Source of the DNA: an uncultured Propionibacteriaceae bacterium | GTDB lineage: Bacteria > Actinomycetota > Actinomycetes > Propionibacteriales > Propionibacteriaceae | Assembly (NCBI GenBank): GCA_937965785.1 | Contig: CALCKT010000070.1 | Span: 120,166-184,165 of the forward strand | Length of the DNA: 64,000 nucleotides | Reading direction: 5' to 3' | Shown: piece by piece, positions 16,158-24,042 of the stretch | Layout of the letters: the number at the start of each line of letters is the position of its first letter | Numbering within the stretch: the stretch's first letter is position 1 | Notes under the pieces: model-generated | Seen by the model: the letters and a program-made list of their open reading frames with translations, nothing else | What the model was told of the DNA's origin: nothing | Databases searched by the model: none | Translations under genes and position numbers: made by a program

Positions 16158-18302
16158 TCATGTCACGTAGAGGATGACGGTGCTGCCCTTGGGGGCCGCT
16201 GAACCGGCCGCGGGGTTGGTTCCCGAGGCGAACCCGAGCGGCGCGGGGAAGATGGAGTTGTTCTGGACCTCCACCTTGAATCCGGCGCCCTCCAGTTCCT
16301 TCTGGGCCTCGTCGGTGCGTTTGCGGGCGACGTCCGGCACGGTCACCATCTCCGGGCCCAGGGACTTGACCAGTTTCACGGTGTCGCCGCGATGCCCGGT
16401 GCCGCTGGCGGGATCCTGGGAGATCACCTGCCCGGCTGCGACGGTGTCCGAGTGCTCCTCGGAAACCTCGACCGTGAAGCCCTGTTTCTTGAGTTCCCTG
16501 CTGGCCTGGTCGGCGTCGGTTCCCTTGTAGTCCTTTATGGTGATGGGTTGGCGGCCCTTGCTGACAACCAGGTCGATTTTGGCGCCGGGGGGCAGAAGAT
16601 CCCCCGCCGATGCGCTGGCGGAGATCACCAGGCCGGCCTCGACGGACTCCGACCAGTCCTCCTTCACCTGCCCGACTGCCAGGTTCGTCGATTCGATGGC
16701 GGAGCGGGCCCGGGAGAGTTCCTGCCCCACCACTTCAGGCATCGCGTAGCGCTCGGGACCTTTGGAAACGGTCACCGCGACCTTCGTGCCCCGGAGGGTC
16801 CTGGCGTTTCCGGCCGGGTCGGTGCTGATCACCGAACCCACCGCGACGTCCTCGGAGAACGCCTCCTGGGTGGTGTATTCGAGACCGTTGGCCTTGAGGG
16901 CCTGGAGCGCCTGCTCCTGGGGGATGTTGGTCACCTCGGGGGTGGTGGTGAACCGTCCCTCGGCCCACCACCAGGAGACGGAGACGATTATCGCCGTGAC
17001 GACCAGCACCAGGACGAACAGCATGATGCCCCGGCGGCGCCGGTAGATCGGGTCCTGGGAGAACTGGGGGAAGATCGGCGTGCGGTGGGAACTTGGGGAA
17101 CCGTTCCTGCCGGGACCGGGAAGCGTGGCCCGGGGCGGTTCCCCCGCGGAGGACGCCGACCTGGCCGAGGTCGCGGACCGCGGCGAGGGTGCAGAGGCCG
17201 GTGACCGGAGGGACTGCGGCTGCACGATGGCCGTCACCGCATCCGGGGAGACCTCCTCCACGACCGGATCGGGTGTCCCGGCGGACCGGGGACGGACGGG
17301 AACCGACGGCAGCTCCTTGAGCGGACGCGGACGCGGTTCGGGACGCGGCGAGATCTGCTGGGTGACGGCGTTGCCGTCACCGGGCAGGGGACGCAACTGG
17401 GCCGCCAGCGCCGGGTTGTGCTGTCCCGGGTTGCTCCCCAGCTCGGTGCGTACCCGACGCAGCTTGTCCATGAGTTCGCGGCCGTCCGCGATGCGGGCCT
17501 GCGGGTCGCGAGCGGTGCAGGCGGCCACCAGGGCGTCGAGGTAGTCGGGGATGAAACCCGGGAACCCCAGCTCGCGCAGCTTTGTGGAAGGGGCGGGCAC
17601 GTCGACGTTCACATGCGCGTAGGCGATCTGGTAGTTGTTCTCGCCGATGTGCGGTTTCTTGCCCGTCAGCAACTCGAACAGGACGATACCGGTCGAGTAG
17701 ATGTCGCTGCGCGAATCCGGGCGGGCGTGGGTGACCAGCTCGGGGGGCAGGTACGAGGCGGTGCCGACCAGGACCCCGGTGGCGGTCATCTGCGGGGACT
17801 CGGTCTGGCGGGCCAGGCCGAAGTCCGCGACCTTCACGTGGCCGCGGGTCGAGATCATGACGTTCTCGGGTTTGATGTCGCGGTGAACGATCCCCGCGTC
17901 ATGAGCGGCCGCCAGGGCCGAGGCGATGGGTTCCAGGTAGTCGAGCGCCAGCACCGGCTCCAGGGGGGCGTCGCGGGCGATGAGCCTGCGCAGGGTCTCG
18001 CCGTCGATGAACTCCATGACGATGTACGGCTGTCCCTGGGAGATGCCCTGGTCGAAGATGCTGACCACCGCGGGATGGTTGATCAGGGCCGCGGAACGCG
18101 CCTCCCGGTCGAACTTCGCGGCGAACTCGTCATCCTCACCGAGGTCGGTGCGCATGATCTTGACCGCGACGGTCCGCTGGAGGCGGGCGTCGCGAGCCCG
18201 GTAGACCGTCGCCATGCCACCCCGTGCGAGTTTCGCGAGAATTTCGTAGCGACCATCCAGCACGCTTCCGACCATCGGGTCGTAGGTACTGCTCTTGTTC
18301 AC
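16158..18302 (-). CDS. pknL: PASTA-domain Ser/Thr protein kinase (PknL-like)
   Basis: A 714-residue transmembrane kinase. The kinase domain spans about residues 17-280: ATP Lys K48 (VAVKIM), HRDIKPEN with the catalytic Asp at 141, and DFG at 160-162. A Pro/Ser-rich linker follows, then one membrane helix (about 425-446) and four extracellular PASTA repeats (455-714), which bind muropeptides or lipid II in relatives. GTG 18302 is chosen for the AGGAG six bases upstream and because the kinase fold starts soon after; a longer open frame runs to 18548. Its place near aroG, with polyprenyl synthase and metF further on, is that of mycobacterial pknL; the pknB divisome neighbours are absent. Confidence 0.9.
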   Translation of the reverse strand: MNKSSTYDPMVGSVLDGRYEILAKLARGGMATVYRARDARLQRTVAVKIMRTDLGEDDEFAAKFDREARSAALINHPAVVSIFDQGISQGQPYIVMEFIDGETLRRLIARDAPLEPVLALDYLEPIASALAAAHDAGIVHRDIKPENVMISTRGHVKVADFGLARQTESPQMTATGVLVGTASYLPPELVTHARPDSRSDIYSTGIVLFELLTGKKPHIGENNYQIAYAHVNVDVPAPSTKLRELGFPGFIPDYLDALVAACTARDPQARIADGRELMDKLRRVRTELGSNPGQHNPALAAQLRPLPGDGNAVTQQISPRPEPRPRPLKELPSVPVRPRSAGTPDPVVEEVSPDAVTAIVQPQSLRSPASAPSPRSATSARSASSAGEPPRATLPGPGRNGSPSSHRTPIFPQFSQDPIYRRRRGIMLFVLVLVVTAIIVSVSWWWAEGRFTTTPEVTNIPQEQALQALKANGLEYTTQEAFSEDVAVGSVISTDPAGNARTLRGTKVAVTVSKGPERYAMPEVVGQELSRARSAIESTNLAVGQVKEDWSESVEAGLVISASASAGDLLPPGAKIDLVVSKGRQPITIKDYKGTDADQASRELKKQGFTVEVSEEHSDTVAAGQVISQDPASGTGHRGDTVKLVKSLGPEMVTVPDVARKRTDEAQKELEGAGFKVEVQNNSIFPAPLGFASGTNPAAGSAAPKGSTVILYVT

Positions 18303-18417
18303 CGCGGTCTCCTGGGGAAGGTAGGGGATCTGGGTCTGGGCGATGGGCTCGACCAGTATTGAGTGTAGGCCGATACCGGGATGGGGAAGTTCTGGGCGCG
18401 CCGCGTAGGCTTCTCGC

Positions 18418-19047
18418 ATGACGGTATTGCACAGCCTGCGTTCACGAATCCTATTGGCACGCGTGGCGGTGCAACTTCCCCTGGCCGAGGCCGGGGACCG
18501 GTTGCCGGGGCTGGTCATAGGAGGGGTCGACGTGGCGGTGCTGACCACCGGTGGCGTAGTCGACCGGAGGAGGGACCTGAAGATCCTGCGGGACCTGCAA
18601 CGCTACCTCGGCCAGCGGGTGCTGCTGGCCGTCGACACCCCGGAGATCGAGGCGGACGTGCGGGTCCTCTTCCCGGGCGAGCAGGACAGGTCGCGTCCGC
18701 ACCAGTGGGCGCTGCTCGGACAGGTTGTCCAGGAGCGGGGGCAGATCACCGAACCGGACGGGGCCTTCCAGTTCCTGGCGGTTCCCGGGACGCTTCCCGG
18801 TTCGCCGCTGCTGCAGGCCGCGGTTGAGAACCAGCCCCCGCTGCGACGGGATTCGGTTCCCTGGTTCGCCGCGGGCGGGCTCGACGCCGGATCGGTTCAG
18901 GCCCTGGCGGAAGCAGGGGTCCGGCGCGTCTGGCTCACCGAGGGCGGAACCGTGGAGGAGCTGGAACAGATCGACGAGATCCTGCGGCGGGCGTGGGGAG
19001 AGGACCCGGCCTACGACGACTACCTGGACTTCGCGGTCCGGGCGTGA
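18418..19047 (+). CDS. Small beta/alpha-barrel-like protein divergent from the kinase gene
   Basis: A 209-residue protein starting at ATG 18418, 115 bp from the divergent kinase start. Strand-helix repeats and a late VPWFAAGGLDAGSVQALAEAGVRRVWL segment look like the phosphate-binding end of a TIM barrel, as in TenI/ThiE-type proteins, but thiamine-phosphate synthase motifs are missing. In mycobacteria the gene beside pknL (Rv2175c) encodes a DNA-binding substrate of the kinase; this protein has no visible helix-turn-helix, so it is not obviously that gene. No function is assigned. Confidence 0.6.
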   Translation: MTVLHSLRSRILLARVAVQLPLAEAGDRLPGLVIGGVDVAVLTTGGVVDRRRDLKILRDLQRYLGQRVLLAVDTPEIEADVRVLFPGEQDRSRPHQWALLGQVVQERGQITEPDGAFQFLAVPGTLPGSPLLQAAVENQPPLRRDSVPWFAAGGLDAGSVQALAEAGVRRVWLTEGGTVEELEQIDEILRRAWGEDPAYDDYLDFAVRA

Positions 19048-19082
19048 AACCCCCGGGGTCGACCAGCCTCGAATTGCTACTG

Positions 19083-19101
19083 TGAGGTTTGCCTATCCTC
19101 G
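19083..19101 (+). promoter_or_regulatory. DtxR/IdeR-like iron box upstream of the siderophore operon
   Basis: The 19-bp site TGAGGTTTGCCTATCCTCG matches the DtxR/IdeR consensus TTAGGTTAGGCTAACCTAA at 13 of 19 positions, including both core halves. It sits 7-25 bases before the possible start codons of the lipoprotein gene, where a bound repressor would block transcription when iron is plentiful. Confidence 0.65.
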
Positions 19102-19123
19102 CTAGCGAATGAGGTTTCATCAC

Positions 19124-20131
19124 ATGACCAATCCACTGTTCAACCCGATACCCAGGCGCACCTTCTCCGGTCTGGTTCCGGCCCTGCTGGCGCTGGGGCT
19201 CACGGGCTGCGGATCCGGGGGAACCTCCGGGGGAGGGGACGCCTCGTCGCCCGCGAGCGCCCGCACCATCACCCACGACCTCGGGGAAACCGTCATCAAC
19301 GGCACCCCGAAACGGATCGTGTCCACATCCGTGGTGCTGACCGGCACCCTCCTGGCGCTGGGCGCGCCCGTGATCGGTTCCGGGGCGTCGAAACCGGGAG
19401 CCGAGGGATTCGACGACGTCGGTTTCTTCTCCCACTGGTCGGCCACCGCCAAGGAACGCGGTGTGAAAGCCCTGTACGCGAACAGCAAACTCGACATCGA
19501 GGCCGTGACCGCGGAGAAACCGGACCTGATCATCATCGCATCCACGGGTGGGGACAGCACCAAGGACGATTACGACTCGCTGTCCAGGATCGCGCCGACC
19601 GTCGCCATCAACTACAACTCCGAGAGCTGGCAGGCCGTCACCCGGCAGGTGGCCGATGTCACCGGCACGCAGGCCAGAGCCGAGGAACTCACCAGCACCT
19701 TCAACTCGAGGCTCACGGAACTCAAGGCCGGAATGAGCGGGGTGCCCACCGAGGCGGTGCAGGCCATCGTCTACACCCCGTCCAACGGCCTGTCCTTCGC
19801 GAAACCGGGCGGTCCCCACGACGAGATCTTCTCGGCGCTCGGTTTCAAGCTCGCCGAGGCGCCCGCCAGCAGCGGCGAGGAGGGAGCCAACCGCAAGGAC
19901 TTCGTGTTCGCGACGGTGGAGCAGAGCGTGCAGGCGCTCACCTCCGAGACCCTTCTGCTCGTCTCCGGCGACGACAAAACCGTCGAGCAGATGAAGGGCG
20001 ACTCCAACTACAACACCTCCAAAACCGTCAGCAGTGGCAGGTTGATTCCGCTCGGGATCTCCAGTTTCAAACTGGACTACTACAGTGCGCTCGCCATGGC
20101 CGAGACCCTGGCGGCCGCCTACCAGAAGTGA
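19124..20131 (+). CDS. fepB: Iron-siderophore ABC transporter substrate-binding lipoprotein
   Basis: A 335-residue extracellular lipoprotein. The leader ends in a lipobox LTGC, with C29 as the lipidated residue. The mature part is a class III (FepB/FhuD) periplasmic-binding fold, with GTPKRIVSTSVVLTGTLLALG near its start. It would capture the ferric siderophore and hand it to the permeases that follow. ATG 19124 is preferred because GAGG lies nine bases upstream and the ATG at 19109 falls almost inside the iron box. First gene of a five-gene run with 4-bp overlaps. The symbol is by family, not proven substrate. Confidence 0.9.
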   Translation: MTNPLFNPIPRRTFSGLVPALLALGLTGCGSGGTSGGGDASSPASARTITHDLGETVINGTPKRIVSTSVVLTGTLLALGAPVIGSGASKPGAEGFDDVGFFSHWSATAKERGVKALYANSKLDIEAVTAEKPDLIIIASTGGDSTKDDYDSLSRIAPTVAINYNSESWQAVTRQVADVTGTQARAEELTSTFNSRLTELKAGMSGVPTEAVQAIVYTPSNGLSFAKPGGPHDEIFSALGFKLAEAPASSGEEGANRKDFVFATVEQSVQALTSETLLLVSGDDKTVEQMKGDSNYNTSKTVSSGRLIPLGISSFKLDYYSALAMAETLAAAYQK

Positions 20132-21120
20132 GCAGGCCCGCCTGGGTGCTGCTCGGGTTGGTGGTGCTCCTGCCCTGCCTGGTCCTGGCGTCGTTCCTTT
20201 TCGGGTCCGGCGAGGTGCCCGCCGAGCAGGTGATGGCGGTGCTCTCCGGCGGCGGCACCGGGCAGCAGCGTCTCATAGTGCTCGGGATGCGCGGTTCCCG
20301 GACCCTGATAGCGCTGATCGCGGGAGCCGCCCTCGGGGTCGCCGGGGTGCTGGTGCAGGCGCTGACCCGCAACCCGTTGGCGGAACCCGGCCTGCTGGGG
20401 GTCAACGCGGGCGCGGCCTGTGCCGTCGCCATCGGTCTCGGCCTCGCCCGTTCCCTGCCGATCGCGATTCTGATGCTGGTCTCCTTGGCGGGTGCGCTCC
20501 TCAGCGGCTTGGTGGTGACCGGGGCCTCCGGGGCCTGGCGGGGACGCCACGACCCGGTTCGCATCGTGCTGGTGGGGGCCGCCTGGAGTGCGGTCGTCTC
20601 GGCAATCACCACGTTCATGCTGCTCAGTGACCCCAGGATCTACACCGAGTTCCGTTTCTGGGATGCAGGGGCCGTGGCACCGCGGCCACTGGACCTGGTG
20701 ATCGCCGCGGCGGGAACGTTCGGGTTCGGGTTTCTGGCCGCACTTCTGCTGGCGAGGTCCATGGACGCCCTGGCCCTGGGGGAGGAGTTCGCCAAGGGGC
20801 TCGGCCTCGCTGCCGGCCGGGCCCGGATGCTGGTGGCCCTCACCTGCCTGGTGCTCTGCGCGGCGGCGACGGCCCTCGTGGGGCCGGTTTCCTTCCTCGG
20901 GTTGATCGCGCCCTTCGCGGCCCGGCTGGTCTTCGGGCCGAGGCATCGCGCGCTGGTCTGGTTCTCGGCCCTGCTGGGTGGGGTGACGTTGCTGGCCGCC
21001 GATGTGCTGGGCCGGGTGGTGAACCCGCCCGCCGAGGTACAGGCCGCCCTGATGTGTGCCCTGCTCGGGGCGCCGTTGTTCATCGGGCTGGCCCGGGCGC
21101 GACGGGGGGTGCAGCTGTGA
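20128..21120 (+). CDS. fepD: Iron-siderophore ABC transporter permease (FecCD family)
   Basis: A 330-residue permease with about ten membrane helices. The FecCD signature is clear: RGSRTLIALIAGAALGVAG, then the coupling loop region GLAAGRARMLVA and the conserved GPVSFLGLIAPFAARL. It starts with GTG overlapping the lipoprotein stop. It pairs with the next gene to form the membrane channel of the importer. Confidence 0.93.
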   Translation: MSRPAWVLLGLVVLLPCLVLASFLFGSGEVPAEQVMAVLSGGGTGQQRLIVLGMRGSRTLIALIAGAALGVAGVLVQALTRNPLAEPGLLGVNAGAACAVAIGLGLARSLPIAILMLVSLAGALLSGLVVTGASGAWRGRHDPVRIVLVGAAWSAVVSAITTFMLLSDPRIYTEFRFWDAGAVAPRPLDLVIAAAGTFGFGFLAALLLARSMDALALGEEFAKGLGLAAGRARMLVALTCLVLCAAATALVGPVSFLGLIAPFAARLVFGPRHRALVWFSALLGGVTLLAADVLGRVVNPPAEVQAALMCALLGAPLFIGLARARRGVQL

Positions 21121-22148
21121 GTCCGCAGGTGCGGTCCGTGCGGCTCGGGCCCGTCAGCTTCCGGGCCCGCCCACGAACCTGGCTGGTCGCGGCCCTGGTC
21201 TGGGGTGTTGCCCTGCTCGGGGCCGTCGCCGTGCTGTTCTCCGGGTCCGTGAACATGACCCCGGAGCAGTTCTGGGCGGCCCTGGCCGGGGTGGGGGAAC
21301 GCGCCGACATGCTCCTGCTGTGGGAGTTCCGGATGCCCAGGGCCGTCACCGGCCTGGTGGTCGGGGCATGTCTGGGCACGGCCGGCTGCCTGTTCCAGGC
21401 GCTGTCGCGCAACGCCCTGGGTTCCCCGGAGATCATCGGTCTGACCGGCGGCGCCGCGCTGGGGGCCGTGGCCTCCGTCATAGTTTTCAGATCCTTCGGG
21501 TGGGGCACGGCCGTCGGGGCGATCATCGGCTGCCTGGGGGCCGCCCTGCTCACCTGGGTGCTCTCGCCCAGGGGATTCGGCGGCGGCAACCGCCTGATCC
21601 TCATCGGTCTCGGGGTGGCGTCCCTGATTCAACCGGTGACGGTGCTGCTGCTCACCCGGGCCGACAGCGACTCCGCGACCTCGGCCCGGTTGTGGCTGAC
21701 CGGCACCCTCAACGCCCGCAACTGGAGCCACGCCGCGGTCGGCGCCGTGCTGTTCGCGGTGATCCTGCCGTTCGCCCTGCTGATCTCGCGGCACCTTGAC
21801 GCCGCCGCCCCGGGAGAGGACTTCGCCGCCGGGCTGGGGGTCTCCCGTCGTTTCACGCAGTGGACGGCGACCGGCGTCGGGGTCGCGCTGACCGCGGCCG
21901 CGGTCGCGGTGGCCGGGCCCATCTCGTTCATCGCGCTCGCGGGTCCGCACGTGGCCCGCCGGCTCCTGAAGGGACCGACCGCTCCCGCGGGTGTCGCAGC
22001 GGGCACGGGGGCGGCGCTGCTGGTGGCGGCGGACCTGGTGGGGGCGAACCTGCCGGGTGGCCTGCAGCTCCCGGTGGGGGTGACGGCCGGTCTGCTGGGT
22101 GGCGCCTATCTGCTGCTGCTCCTGAACGGACAGGAAAGGAAGAAATGA
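21117..22148 (+). CDS. fepG: Iron-siderophore ABC transporter permease (FecCD family, second subunit)
   Basis: A 343-residue permease of the same family as its neighbour, with FRMPRAVTGLVVGACLGTAG, LGVSRRFTQWTATGVG and GPISFIALAGPHVARRL. GTG 21117 overlaps the stop of the first permease gene (GTGA); a longer upstream frame exists but runs inside that gene. Two different FecCD subunits indicate a heterodimeric channel, as in FepDG. Confidence 0.93.
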   Translation: MSPQVRSVRLGPVSFRARPRTWLVAALVWGVALLGAVAVLFSGSVNMTPEQFWAALAGVGERADMLLLWEFRMPRAVTGLVVGACLGTAGCLFQALSRNALGSPEIIGLTGGAALGAVASVIVFRSFGWGTAVGAIIGCLGAALLTWVLSPRGFGGGNRLILIGLGVASLIQPVTVLLLTRADSDSATSARLWLTGTLNARNWSHAAVGAVLFAVILPFALLISRHLDAAAPGEDFAAGLGVSRRFTQWTATGVGVALTAAAVAVAGPISFIALAGPHVARRLLKGPTAPAGVAAGTGAALLVAADLVGANLPGGLQLPVGVTAGLLGGAYLLLLLNGQERKK

Positions 22149-22933
22149 CCGGAACCGCCCAGGAGTTCCCGCTGGTCGCCTCGTCGGTGCGGCTCGGCTA
22201 CGACCGGAAGGTCGTGATCGAGGACATCACGCTCGAGGTGCCCGAGGGGGAACTGACGATGCTCATCGGACCCAATGGGTGCGGCAAGTCGACGCTGCTG
22301 AAGGCCCTGGCCCGGGTGCTCGCCCCCAAGGCCGGATACGTGTACCTGGGAGGAACCGACATCCACCAGCTGCGAACCACCGCCGTCGCCCGCAGACTCG
22401 GGTTCCTGCCGCAACGCCAGTCGGTGCCGCCGGGCATCAAGGTGCTGGACATGGTGAGCCGGGGAAGGTTCGCCCATCAGAGGTTCTGGTCCAGGTGGTC
22501 CCAGGAGGACGAGAGGGCCGTGGCCTCGGCCCTTGAGGTCACCGGGCTGACCGATCTGCAGCGGGCCGACGTGGACGAGCTGTCCGGCGGGCAGGTGCAG
22601 CGGGTGTGGCTGGCGACGGTGCTCGCCCAGGACACACCGCTGCTGCTGCTCGACGAACCCACCACCTTCCTGGACATCGCCCACCAGTACGAGGTCCTGA
22701 AACTGGTGCGCGGGCTCCGCGACGCCGGACGTACCGTCGTCGTGGTGGTGCACGACCTGAACCAGGCCACCCGGTTCGCCACCAACCTGGTGGTGATGAA
22801 GGACGGGGCGATCGTGGCCTCGGGCCCACCCACGGAGGTGTTGACCGCGGAGCTGATCGAGAACGTCTTCGGACTCCCGGTGCTCGTCGTCCCGGACCCG
22901 GTCACCGGAACCCCGATGGTGGTGCCGCGATGA
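22145..22933 (+). CDS. fepC: Iron-siderophore ABC transporter ATPase
   Basis: A 262-residue ATPase. The Walker A motif is GPNGCGKST (residues 42-50), the signature LSGGQVQRVW, the Walker B LLLLDEPTTFLD, and the switch His is in VVVVHDLNQATRF. ATG 22145 overlaps the preceding stop (ATGA). It powers uptake through the two permeases. Confidence 0.95.
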   Translation: MTGTAQEFPLVASSVRLGYDRKVVIEDITLEVPEGELTMLIGPNGCGKSTLLKALARVLAPKAGYVYLGGTDIHQLRTTAVARRLGFLPQRQSVPPGIKVLDMVSRGRFAHQRFWSRWSQEDERAVASALEVTGLTDLQRADVDELSGGQVQRVWLATVLAQDTPLLLLDEPTTFLDIAHQYEVLKLVRGLRDAGRTVVVVVHDLNQATRFATNLVVMKDGAIVASGPPTEVLTAELIENVFGLPVLVVPDPVTGTPMVVPR

Positions 22934-24042
22934 CCACACACCTGCCACCCACACCCCTGTCCGCCACGGGTGCCCCGCACCCCGCGACCCCGGAGCTGCC
23001 GGAGCTGCCGGACCACTCCCCGGTCATGGGGAAGCGGTGCGTGATTGATGGCGTGGAGATGGTGGAGGTGACCTTCGTGGCCCACGAACCCCGGGGCCGT
23101 GAGGTGTTGGTGCACGTCAACAGCCTGACCGATGCGATCCGCACCCGGCTGGATCCCGCCGTCATGACCCCGTTCGGGGACACCGGGATCCAGACATTGT
23201 CCTGGTGGCTGCCCGCCGACGGTTGCTACTCCTACCGCTACTGGCGCAGCGACGAGGTGCCCCGCGACATCGGCGCGACCCGCGAGGGCTGGATGAGGGT
23301 GCACCAGGAGGGTGAACCGGATCCGCTCAACCCCGAAACCCTGCCCGCCTTCGACCTGCGGGAACAGTCGGTGTGGTGTGGCCCCGACTTCTGCCCCGTT
23401 TCGTGGGCCCCGGCAGGCGAGGCCGAGCAGCGGTGGCGGCTGCACGATGACGGAAGATTCGCGGTGCTGCCGGGGGATGACCGGACCCTGGTGCTGTTCG
23501 ACGGGCTTCGCTGGCGCCTGGCGGGGGTGGCCTCCGCGCTGCGGGCCGCCGGTTTCGGCCACACCGTCGTCGCGGTCGACACCGGGGAGGGCCGGCAGCG
23601 GGCCGCGTGGCTGACCACGGCTCGGGGCTGCGCCCCGCTGGTGGAACGCGCCCGGGAACTTGCCGGGGCGGGCCGCGAAGTGATCGCCGCCGGGCAGTCT
23701 TTCGGGGGCCTGGCGTGCGTGGAACTCGCGACCCACCGGCCGGACCTGGTCACCGCCGTGATCGCCCAGTCGGCGTCGCTGTGGTTCGCGGGCGATCCCG
23801 TCCCGGCCCCGGAGGCGGAGGGCACCCTGCTGCGCCGTCTCGCCGCGGGCACGAGGACGCTGCGAGTGCCACTGGTCATCCAGGCAGGCACCGACGAACG
23901 CGGCCTGATCCGCGGCGCCCGGCGGCTGGCCGGGATCGCGGAGAGAACCGGCCGGTTGGTCTCAGCGGAGGAGTTCCGCGGCGGCCATGACCTCTCCTGG
24001 TGGCGGCACGGCCTGCTGTCGGGCCTGTCAGCCCTCGTCTGA
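22930..24042 (+). CDS. fes: Enterochelin esterase-like siderophore hydrolase (Fes family)
   Basis: A 370-residue cytoplasmic protein. The N-terminal part has the Fes N-domain pattern (VEVTFVAHEPRGREVLVHVNS, ending with WWLPADGCYSYRYW). The C-terminal alpha/beta-hydrolase carries nucleophile S257 in GQSFGG and the likely catalytic His H353 in GGHDLSWWR. Such enzymes break the ester backbone of ferric tricatechol siderophores after import to free the iron. It is the last gene of the operon, overlapping fepC by 4 bp, and its 3' end overlaps the convergent P-type ATPase gene by 15 bp. No biosynthesis genes are nearby, so the siderophore may come from other organisms. Confidence 0.88.
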   Translation: MTTHLPPTPLSATGAPHPATPELPELPDHSPVMGKRCVIDGVEMVEVTFVAHEPRGREVLVHVNSLTDAIRTRLDPAVMTPFGDTGIQTLSWWLPADGCYSYRYWRSDEVPRDIGATREGWMRVHQEGEPDPLNPETLPAFDLREQSVWCGPDFCPVSWAPAGEAEQRWRLHDDGRFAVLPGDDRTLVLFDGLRWRLAGVASALRAAGFGHTVVAVDTGEGRQRAAWLTTARGCAPLVERARELAGAGREVIAAGQSFGGLACVELATHRPDLVTAVIAQSASLWFAGDPVPAPEAEGTLLRRLAAGTRTLRVPLVIQAGTDERGLIRGARRLAGIAERTGRLVSAEEFRGGHDLSWWRHGLLSGLSALV

